Below are positions 1-4,905 of a stretch of DNA of 6,279 nt, piece after piece (position 1 is the first letter of the stretch; every line of letters starts with the position of its first letter). The notes under the pieces are model-generated. The model made no database searches, was not told where the DNA came from, and was given only the letters and a program-made list of their open reading frames with translations. Source of the stretch: an uncultured Shinella sp. (lineage in GTDB: Bacteria; Pseudomonadota; Alphaproteobacteria; Rhizobiales; Rhizobiaceae); contig CAMPIK010000149.1 in NCBI GenBank assembly GCA_946886325.1, forward strand, positions 1-6,279, given 5' to 3'. The position numbers were made by a program, and so were the translations under genes.

Positions 1-355
1 CCGGAGCCGCACCCGTGCCGGTGCCGCCGCCCATGCCGGCGGTGACGAAGCACATGTGGGTGCCGTTCAGGTGATCGATGATCTCGTCGATGCATTCCTC
101 GGCGGCCGCACGGCCGACCTCGGGCTGCGAACCGGCGCCAAGGCCCTCGGTGACGGCGACACCCATCTGGATGATGCGTTCGGCCTTGGTCATGGTCAGC
201 GCCTGGGCGTCCGTATTGGCGACGACGAAGTCGACGCCCTGGAGACCGGCGGTGATCATGTTGTTGACGGCGTTGCCGCCACCACCGCCGACACCGAAGA
301 CGGTGATGCGGGGCTTCAGTTCGGTGATATCCGGCTTCTGCAGCTTGATAGTCAT
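1..355 (-). CDS. ftsZ: Cell division protein FtsZ, N-terminal part (cut by window edge)
   Basis: FtsZ is the tubulin-like GTPase that polymerises at midcell into the Z ring and recruits the divisome. Only the first 118 codons are present; the gene continues past position 1. The visible part covers the start of the GTPase domain: a short N-terminal peptide ([13 protein letters not shown]), the glycine-rich nucleotide-binding loop [13 protein letters not shown] at residues 21-33, the VANTDAQAL strand-loop at about 45-53, and the tubulin signature GGGTGTG at 109-115, followed by AAP. The ATG at 355 is chosen because GAAGGAA lies 8 nt upstream and the N-terminus matches rhizobial FtsZ. It lies 100 nt downstream of ftsA in the same direction. 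Many Rhizobiales carry a second, shorter ftsZ elsewhere; the position next to ftsA argues that this is the main long-linker copy, but the C-terminal linker that would confirm this is outside the window. No promoter for ftsZ is convincing in the visible gap. Confidence 0.97.
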   Translation of the reverse strand, partial: MTIKLQKPDITELKPRITVFGVGGGGGNAVNNMITAGLQGVDFVVANTDAQALTMTKAERIIQMGVAVTEGLGAGSQPEVGRAAAEECIDEIIDHLNGTHMCFVTAGMGGGTGTGAAP

Positions 356-363
356 TGTACACG

Positions 364-370
364 TTCCTTC
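364..370 (-). promoter_or_regulatory. Ribosome binding site of ftsZ
   Basis: Read on the minus strand, GAAGGAA sits 8 nt before the ATG at 355-353. This is a good Shine-Dalgarno match at a normal distance and fixes the ftsZ start. A TGTACA palindrome (356-361) lies directly against the start codon, between this site and the ATG. ftsZ therefore has its own ribosome entry site, unlike murB and ftsA, which start inside their upstream neighbour's stop codon. Confidence 0.75.
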
Positions 371-455
371 TGTGCTAGGCCCGCATCGCCACGCCGGCCA
401 ATTCTTGAAACTCGTTGGGTCCTGCCGGGTACGCGGACAAGGGTCCGGTCAGGGC

Positions 456-1787
456 TCAAAAACTCTCCTTCAGCCACTGGCCCATACGGGCGAAGCGGCC
501 GTTGCCACCTGTCAGTTGCGCAAGCACTCCGCCCTGCGCAGCATGTGTTTCCATCTCCGCCACCTGCGGATAGATCATCAGCCCCACCGCGGCCGAGAAG
601 GCCGGGCCCTTGGCCGCGGACGGCAGACCGGACACGCCGAGCGGACGGCCGATGCGCACGTTGCGGGCGAGGATGCGGCGCGCCGCTTCCGGCAGGCCGG
701 TCAACTGGCTGCCGCCGCCCGTCAGCACGATCCGCTTGCCGACGATCGGCGAGAAGCCAGAGCGCTGGATGCGGTCGCGGATCAGCTCCAGCGTTTCCTC
801 GATACGGGCCCGCACGATGCGCGAGACAAGCGCGCGCGGCACGTGGGTCGGCTGGTCGCGGTCGTCCTCGCCGATCGGCGGGACCGAAACGATGTCGCGC
901 TCGTCGGAACCGTTCGGCAGCGCCGAGCCATGCACGACCTTCAGGCGTTCGGCATCCTCGATCCGGGTCGAAAGCCCGCGGGCGAGGTCCGTGGTGACGT
1001 GATGACCGCCGAGCGAAACCGCGTCGGCATGAACCAGCTTGCCTTCGGCAAAGACCGATATGGTCGTGGTGCCGCCGCCCATGTCGATGCAGGCGCAGCC
1101 GAGTTCGACCTCGTCGTCGACAAGTGCCGAAAGCCCGCTCGCATAGGGTGTCGCGACCATGCCCTCGACGGAGAGATGCGCGCGGTTGACGCAGAGCTCG
1201 AGATTTTTCAGCGCGGTGCGTTCGGCCGTCAGCACATGCATGTCGACGCCGAGAACGTCGCCGAACATGCCGAGCGGATCGCGGATGCCGCGTTCGCCGT
1301 CGAGCGAGAAGCCCGTCGGCAGCGAATGCAGGATGGCGCGGTCCTGGCGCAGCGACTGCTGGCCGGCGACGGAGAGCACGCGGCGAAGGTCGTTTGCATC
1401 GACCTCCTGCCCGCCGAGATCGATCGTCGCGGTGTAGATGTCGCTCTGCAGGCGCCCCGCCGAGACGTTGACGATCAGGCTGTCGACCGTGAGGCCGGCC
1501 ATGCGCTCGGCCGCATCGACCGCGAGGCGCACGACGCTTTCGGCCGCATCGAGGTCGGCGATGACGCCGTTCTTGACGCCGCGCGAGCGCTGGTGGCCGA
1601 TGCCGATGACCTCGACATTGTGCGTGCGGCCCGGAAGGATTTCGCTTTCCGGCCGCGGCGTCAGCTTGCCGATCATGCAGACGACCTTGGTCGAGCCGAT
1701 GTCGAGCACCGAAACGACATGAGACCGCTTCGACGAGAGCGGCTTCAGGCGCGGCAGACCGAAATGGGAGGAGCCGAAGATACTCAT
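456..1787 (-). CDS. ftsA: Cell division protein FtsA
   Basis: FtsA is the actin-like ATPase that tethers FtsZ filaments to the inner membrane and signals to the later divisome. The protein is 443 aa. Visible actin-fold motifs are the phosphate-1 loop LDIGSTKVV (28-36), the phosphate-2 loop CIDMGGGTTT (232-241) and the adenosine loop VLTGGGSQLTG (354-364). The FtsA-specific 1C subdomain falls at about 105-190, including the SLDGERGIRDP stretch. The C-terminus GRFARMGQWLKESF (430-443) has the spacing of aromatic and basic residues expected of the amphipathic membrane-targeting helix, so the protein looks complete. The ATG at 1787 overlaps the ftsQ TGA by 4 bp (ATGA). The nearest Shine-Dalgarno-like GAAGG is about 13 nt away, so translation is probably coupled to ftsQ. 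Length and motifs are normal for Rhizobiales; a basic N-terminal extension (KPLSSKRSHV) precedes the actin fold. Confidence 0.97.
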   Translation of the reverse strand: MSIFGSSHFGLPRLKPLSSKRSHVVSVLDIGSTKVVCMIGKLTPRPESEILPGRTHNVEVIGIGHQRSRGVKNGVIADLDAAESVVRLAVDAAERMAGLTVDSLIVNVSAGRLQSDIYTATIDLGGQEVDANDLRRVLSVAGQQSLRQDRAILHSLPTGFSLDGERGIRDPLGMFGDVLGVDMHVLTAERTALKNLELCVNRAHLSVEGMVATPYASGLSALVDDEVELGCACIDMGGGTTTISVFAEGKLVHADAVSLGGHHVTTDLARGLSTRIEDAERLKVVHGSALPNGSDERDIVSVPPIGEDDRDQPTHVPRALVSRIVRARIEETLELIRDRIQRSGFSPIVGKRIVLTGGGSQLTGLPEAARRILARNVRIGRPLGVSGLPSAAKGPAFSAAVGLMIYPQVAEMETHAAQGGVLAQLTGGNGRFARMGQWLKESF

Positions 1788-2716
1788 GTGCGCTGTGCCG
1801 CCTTCTTCAATTCCTTGGTCCGCTGCTCGAGCGCGGTCTTGCGCCGTTCGGCGGCCTCTGCCGTCAGCCGGATCGTCGTGCGGTCGTCGAGCCTGAGGTC
1901 GATTGCCGCGATATCGCGCTCGAGAACGTCCTGGTCGGCCTGGAGCGTGGAGAGGACATGCATGGCGCGGGCGACATTGTGCTCGGGCAGCTTGACGATG
2001 ACGCCATTGTGCAGGTGCAGGTCCCAGCGGCGGCCGGCGACGCGGACATAGGCGCGCACGCGCGTCTTGATCTCCGGCCAGTTGTCGAACTCGCGCTCGA
2101 AGGCGGCAGCCGCCGTCTCGGCATCGCGGCCGACGAAGAGCGGGAGCGTCGAGAACTTGTTGTCGCGCAGCGGCGCGATCACGCTGCCGTTCTTCTCGAT
2201 CAGCGAAAGGTCCTGCCCGTGCTGCCAGATCGCAAAGGCCGTGCGTTCCGTCAGGTTGACCTCGATCGTGCCGGGATAGACCTTGCGCACCGACACGTCC
2301 TCGACCCAGGGAAGGCTGGAAAGGTTATGCCGCGCTTCCTTGATGTCGAGGGCGACCAGCGACGTCGTGCCGTCGAGCCCAAGCCGTTCGAGGATGTCGA
2401 TCTCGGAGGTCTCGCGGGCACCGGAAACTTTCACGTCCTCGATCGCGAAACCGAACGTGGTGGTGGTCGCCTGCGCGAAATCCTGCGAATGGCCGCCGAG
2501 CGCCATGCCGTAGAAACCGGTGGCGGCGAAGAAGGTGGCAATCGCGAGGTTGCCGGTATGGCGCGGGATGTTGACGCGTCCGACAGCAAGACCGACGATG
2601 AGGCGCACGACACGGCGGAGCGGCCGCGGCAGGATGAGGCCCGCCTCGATCTCGGCAAGACCGGTGGCATCCATCGGACGCACCCTGCCCTTGCTTTTGC
2701 CGCTCAACGCAAACAC
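1784..2716 (-). CDS. ftsQ: Cell division protein FtsQ (DivIB family)
   Basis: FtsQ is a bitopic inner-membrane protein that links early and late divisome components, in the family through FtsL and FtsB. The protein is 310 aa. It has a long, arginine-rich cytoplasmic N-terminus (1-55), one membrane segment at about 56-74 ([18 protein letters not shown]), and a periplasmic POTRA domain at about 88-158, beginning [11 protein letters not shown] and including the conserved [17 protein letters not shown] region (135-151). The FtsQ/DivIB C-terminal domain follows at about 160-285, then a charged tail rich in Lys, Arg and Glu (288-310). The start is GTG at 2716, preferred because GGAGGA lies 6 nt upstream. 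A later ATG (residue 15, MDATGL) has no good Shine-Dalgarno and would shorten only the cytoplasmic tail. The gene overlaps ddl by 13 bp and ftsA by 4 bp, so ddl-ftsQ-ftsA behaves as one translationally linked block. Confidence 0.95.
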   Translation of the reverse strand: MFALSGKSKGRVRPMDATGLAEIEAGLILPRPLRRVVRLIVGLAVGRVNIPRHTGNLAIATFFAATGFYGMALGGHSQDFAQATTTTFGFAIEDVKVSGARETSEIDILERLGLDGTTSLVALDIKEARHNLSSLPWVEDVSVRKVYPGTIEVNLTERTAFAIWQHGQDLSLIEKNGSVIAPLRDNKFSTLPLFVGRDAETAAAAFEREFDNWPEIKTRVRAYVRVAGRRWDLHLHNGVIVKLPEHNVARAMHVLSTLQADQDVLERDIAAIDLRLDDRTTIRLTAEAAERRKTALEQRTKELKKAAQRT

Positions 2717-3630
2717 GACGCGTCCTCCACCATCCAGCTCAAGAACTCACCAAAGGTATGGCCGGCATGTTCGGCCATTTCGGGCACCAGGGAGGTAGGA
2801 GTCATTCCGGGCTGGGTGTTGATTTCCAGCCAGACCAGTTCCCCATTCTCGGAGAAACGGTCGTCGTAACGAAAGTCCGATCTGCTCACGCCACGGCACC
2901 CGATCGCCTGATGCGCCTTGAGAGCGAGTGTTTGAATTTTTTGGTAAATATTTGGTGAAATTTGCGCCGGCAGGACGTGTTTCGAACCGCCTTTTACATA
3001 TTTGGAATCATAGTCATAGAAGCTGTGGCCCTGGGGCACCACTTCCGTCACGCCAAGCGCCACATCGCCCATTACGCCGCAGGTGAGTTCCCGCCCGTAG
3101 ATGTAGCGCTCGACCATGACGCGGTCGCCGTAGCGCCATTCGTTCGAGGTGATGACCTGCGGCGGATGCGACTGGTCTTCCTGGACGATGACGACGCCGA
3201 AGGACGATCCCTCGCGCACCGGCTTCACCACATAGGGCGGCTTGATCGGGTGGCTCGAGGTGAAATCGAAGCGGTTCATCAGCCGCTGCTCGGCAATCGG
3301 AACGCCGGCGGCCTTGGCGACGATCTTCGCCTGCGCCTTGTCCATGGCGAGCGCCGAGGCCAGCACGCCGGAATGGGTGTAGGGGATTTGCAGATATTCC
3401 AGGATGCCCTGGATCGTGCCGTCCTCGCCGAAGGGGCCGTGCAGCGCGTTGAAGGCGACGTCGGGTTTCAGGTCGCCGAGCACGCGGGCGATGTCGTGAT
3501 CGACATCGACGCGCGTGACGCGGTAGCCGGCGCCTTCGAGAGCGTCCGCGCAGGGGGCTCCGGACGCGAGGCTGACCGGCCTCTCCGACGAAAAACCACC
3601 CATCAGGACCGCTACATGCTTGCCGCTCAT
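2704..3630 (-). CDS. ddl: D-alanine--D-alanine ligase (DdlB-type)
   Basis: Ddl joins two D-Ala using ATP; the dipeptide is then added by MurF to complete the peptidoglycan stem peptide. It is a cytoplasmic ATP-grasp enzyme. The chosen ATG at 3630 gives 308 aa, close to E. coli DdlB. Visible motifs are [10 protein letters not shown] (9-18 region, with the Glu at 16 matching E. coli Glu15), [15 protein letters not shown] (62-75), the ATP-grasp lysine region [12 protein letters not shown] (134-145), FYDYDSKY with the active-site-type Tyr (204-211), the metal and phosphate residues SRSDF (249-253), and [11 protein letters not shown] (267-277). Longer starts exist in frame (TTG at 3705, ATG at 3654) but lack a Shine-Dalgarno, and [12 protein letters not shown] is the typical N-terminus. 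Two oddities: the usual EREVSL is ERPVSL here, and an AT-rich codon run covers about 2925-3010. The gene ends 13 bp inside ftsQ. It is the first gene after the murB terminator. Confidence 0.95.
   Translation of the reverse strand: MSGKHVAVLMGGFSSERPVSLASGAPCADALEGAGYRVTRVDVDHDIARVLGDLKPDVAFNALHGPFGEDGTIQGILEYLQIPYTHSGVLASALAMDKAQAKIVAKAAGVPIAEQRLMNRFDFTSSHPIKPPYVVKPVREGSSFGVVIVQEDQSHPPQVITSNEWRYGDRVMVERYIYGRELTCGVMGDVALGVTEVVPQGHSFYDYDSKYVKGGSKHVLPAQISPNIYQKIQTLALKAHQAIGCRGVSRSDFRYDDRFSENGELVWLEINTQPGMTPTSLVPEMAEHAGHTFGEFLSWMVEDASCLR
2723..2728 (-). promoter_or_regulatory. Ribosome binding site of ftsQ, inside the end of ddl
   Basis: GGAGGA on the minus strand, 6 nt before the GTG at 2716-2714, is the best Shine-Dalgarno near this junction. 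It decides the ftsQ start in favour of GTG over the downstream ATG. It is embedded in the last codons of ddl (Val-Glu-Asp), so ribosomes finishing ddl pass over it before reaching the ddl stop 13 bp inside ftsQ. Confidence 0.75.
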
Positions 3631-3632
3631 AC

Positions 3633-3639
3633 TTCCCCC
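3633..3639 (-). promoter_or_regulatory. Probable ribosome binding site of ddl
   Basis: GGGGGAA on the minus strand ends only 2 nt before the ATG at 3630-3628. The purine run supports this start, but the spacing is shorter than usual, so initiation may be modest. No comparable purine run precedes the two in-frame upstream starts at 3654 (ATG) and 3705 (TTG). Confidence 0.5.
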
Positions 3640-3672
3640 GAGAATTCCGCACATTGCCCGTATTCGCTTGCG

Positions 3673-3696
3673 CGGACCTGATTCCTGTGAGGTCCG
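3673..3696. repeat. Inverted repeat in the ddl leader, 7-bp arms
   Basis: CGGACCT (3673-3679) and AGGTCCG (3690-3696) are perfect reverse complements around a 10-nt spacer. The centre lies about 55 nt upstream of the ddl start. One GANTC site (3680-3684) is in the spacer and another (3696-3700) begins at the last base of the right arm. There is no T-run after it on either strand, so it is not an intrinsic terminator. It could be an operator dyad or a leader hairpin; the sequence does not decide. Confidence 0.5.
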
Positions 3697-3735
3697 ACTC
3701 GGCAAGTCGAGATGATCCCACTAGAGCGCGATTAA

Positions 3736-3752
3736 GGTTAATGAAGCGTTTA
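3736..3752 (-). promoter_or_regulatory. CtrA-like binding site upstream of ddl
   Basis: Read on the minus strand the site is TAAA-N7-TTAACC, against the alphaproteobacterial CtrA consensus TTAA-N7-TTAAC: one mismatch in the nine defined bases. It lies about 106 nt upstream of the ddl start. Two more TTAACC half-sites flank it, one on the plus strand at 3759-3764 (within the palindrome GTTAAC) and one on the minus strand at 3779-3784. CtrA activates ftsQA in Caulobacter; a similar role here is inferred from motif and position only. Confidence 0.45.
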
Positions 3753-3772
3753 CTTTCGTTAACCCGGACACG

Positions 3773-3795
3773 GGAGCCGGTTAATTTTCGGCTCC
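3773..3795. repeat. Inverted repeat with 7-bp arms around a TTAACC half-site
   Basis: GGAGCCG (3773-3779) and CGGCTCC (3789-3795) are perfect reverse complements separated by 9 nt (GTTAATTTT). The AT-only centre holds the minus-strand TTAACC. No T-run follows on either strand, so a terminator is unlikely. A GANTC site (3796-3800) directly abuts the right arm. It may be a protein-binding dyad or a chance structure in GC-rich DNA. Confidence 0.4.
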
Positions 3796-3813
3796 GAATC
3801 AAACCGCCGACGC

Positions 3814-3831
3814 GATTCCGGCCTTGGAATC
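3814..3831. repeat. Dyad built from two GANTC sites
   Basis: GATTCC (3814-3819) and GGAATC (3826-3831) form a perfect 6-bp inverted repeat with a 6-nt spacer. Each arm contains a full GANTC methylation site (3814-3818 and 3827-3831), 13 bp apart start to start. A third GANTC is at 3796-3800. CcrM methylates GANTC in alphaproteobacteria and GcrA reads such sites at promoters, so this pair is a plausible methylation-sensitive element. Function is inferred. Confidence 0.4.
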
Positions 3832-3873
3832 AGAGAGTTGCCCGCACCGCAAGAGCAGGAATGCGACAGGCGC

Positions 3874-3905
3874 AAACGAAAAGGCCGCCCTCGAAGGAGC
3901 GGCCT
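3874..3905 (-). terminator. Rho-independent terminator after murB
   Basis: On the minus strand, AGGCCGC and GCGGCCT (3905-3899 and 3888-3882) form a perfect 7-bp GC-rich stem. It can be extended by three more pairs (3897-3895 with 3891-3889) past one bulged base, closing a 3-nt loop. TTTTCGTTTG follows immediately (3882-3873). The hairpin begins 25 nt after the murB stop codon. On the plus strand the hairpin is followed by GAACGG, so it terminates only the murC-murB direction. The T-tract is interrupted by CG, so some read-through into ddl is possible. Confidence 0.8.
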
Positions 3906-3930
3906 GAACGGAGCGTGTGTGCGGAAAAGG

Positions 3931-4905
3931 TTAAGCCGTGGCGCGGCCGAGGAATTCCCTGACCTCGTAGCCCGGCATGAACTTGCCGACGCGCTTGATC
4001 TCCCAGTGCAGCATGATGCCGGACTGTTCGAGCACGCGCGAGCGTACCGTCTCGCCGAGATATTCGAGCTCGTAGCCGGTCGCCTGGCCGGTATTGATCA
4101 TGAAATTGCAGTGCATCGGCGACATCTGCGCGCCGCCGATCATCAGGCCGCGGCAGCCGGCCTTGTCGATCTCCTTCCAGGCCGAGGTGCCTTCCGGATT
4201 CTTGAAGGTCGAGCCGCCGGTCTTCTCGCGGATCGGCTGCACCGTCTCGCGATGCTGGCGCACGGCATCCATCTTCTCGCGGATTTCCGCCTTGTCGCCC
4301 GCATGGCCTTCGAAGACCGCATGGGTGAAGATCAGGTCCTTCGGCGCTTCGGAGTGGCGGTAGCTGTAGCCCATGTCGGCATTCGAAAGCACATGCTTCT
4401 GCCCCTGGCGATCGACCGCATGGACCTCGACGACCCTATCCTTCGTCTCTCCGCCATTGGCGCCGGCATTCATGCGCAACGCCCCGCCCAGCGAACCGGG
4501 AATACCGTAATAGAACTCGAAGCCGGCAATGCCGTGGTCGAGCGCCATCGCCGCGATGTTCTTGTCCGGGCAGATCGCACCCGCCTTGATGCGGTTCTCG
4601 CCGACGATCTCCAGATCGCCGAAACCCTTGGCGGAGAGGCGGATGACGATGCCGGGGATGCCGCCGTCGCGCACCAGCAGGTTCGAGCCGACGCCGACCA
4701 CCATCAGCGGCACGCTTTCCGGCACCAGTTGCAGGAAGGCGACGAGGTCCTCGACGTCGTGCGGATGAAACATCAGTTCGGCCAGGCCGCCGGCACGAAA
4801 CCACGTCACGCGGTCCATCGGCGCGTCGGGCGTCAGCCGGCCACGGATGTTCCCGATGCCCTCGCCAAGCGATGCCAGGAGCTTTTGACCGTCGACCTGC
4901 TTCAT
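3931..4905 (-). CDS. murB: UDP-N-acetylenolpyruvoylglucosamine reductase (MurB)
   Basis: MurB is the cytoplasmic FAD enzyme that uses NADPH to reduce UDP-GlcNAc-enolpyruvate to UDP-MurNAc, the second committed step of peptidoglycan precursor synthesis. The protein is 324 aa, a usual length. The FAD-binding domain shows TWFRAGG (34-40), [13 protein letters not shown] (70-82), and [19 protein letters not shown] (135-153). GYSYRHS lies at 179-185. The C-terminal substrate domain has GGSTFKNP (230-237) with the likely proton-donor Ser232, [15 protein letters not shown] (257-271), and LHWEIKRVG (299-307) with the conserved Glu302. Motif order and spacing suggest the shorter type II form found in Rhizobiales. 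The ATG at 4905 overlaps the murC TGA by 4 bp (ATGA), with only a weak GGGA upstream, so coupled translation is likely. A terminator follows the TAA stop, making murB the last gene of its transcript. Confidence 0.97.
   Translation of the reverse strand: MKQVDGQKLLASLGEGIGNIRGRLTPDAPMDRVTWFRAGGLAELMFHPHDVEDLVAFLQLVPESVPLMVVGVGSNLLVRDGGIPGIVIRLSAKGFGDLEIVGENRIKAGAICPDKNIAAMALDHGIAGFEFYYGIPGSLGGALRMNAGANGGETKDRVVEVHAVDRQGQKHVLSNADMGYSYRHSEAPKDLIFTHAVFEGHAGDKAEIREKMDAVRQHRETVQPIREKTGGSTFKNPEGTSAWKEIDKAGCRGLMIGGAQMSPMHCNFMINTGQATGYELEYLGETVRSRVLEQSGIMLHWEIKRVGKFMPGYEVREFLGRATA

Larger units (their letters stand above)
3631..3873. promoter_or_regulatory. murB-ddl intergenic region, probable ddl-ftsQA promoter region
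   Basis: This is the only sizeable gap in the window. No credible gene is seen on either strand. Because a terminator precedes it, ddl-ftsQ-ftsA needs a promoter of its own, most likely here. The gap is less GC-rich around 3730-3790 than the coding DNA. It holds five GANTC sites, a cluster of TTAA/TTAACC words, and three short dyads: 3673-3696, 3773-3795 and 3814-3831. I could not place a convincing sigma-70 -35/-10 pair, so the transcription start is not assigned. If it lies just downstream of the CtrA-like site, the ddl leader would be roughly 60-100 nt and would include the 3673-3696 dyad. Confidence 0.6.

Noticed and set aside
434..447. Small hairpin between ftsA and ftsZ as a terminator or attenuator
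   Set aside because: The stem is only 5 bp and no T-run follows on the minus strand, so termination is not supported.
78..2051. Very long open frame (657 codons) on the plus strand opposite ftsZ, ftsA and ftsQ
   Set aside because: It runs antisense to three clear conserved genes; such frames arise from the strong GC bias at third positions. Its translation is compositionally odd and shows no recognisable domain.
1958..2869. Open frame of 303 codons on the plus strand opposite ftsQ and the end of ddl
   Set aside because: Antisense shadow; the translated sequence is repetitive in Arg, Asp and Ala with no recognisable family features.
3631..3705. Extension of ddl upstream to TTG at 3705 or ATG at 3654
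   Set aside because: Neither has a Shine-Dalgarno; the extra residues do not resemble a Ddl N-terminus, and the ATG at 3630 gives the usual length.
3654..3962. Open frame of 102 codons on the plus strand across the murB-ddl gap
   Set aside because: It crosses the terminator hairpin and the end of murB, and its translation is Arg-rich and low in complexity. I treat the gap as regulatory.
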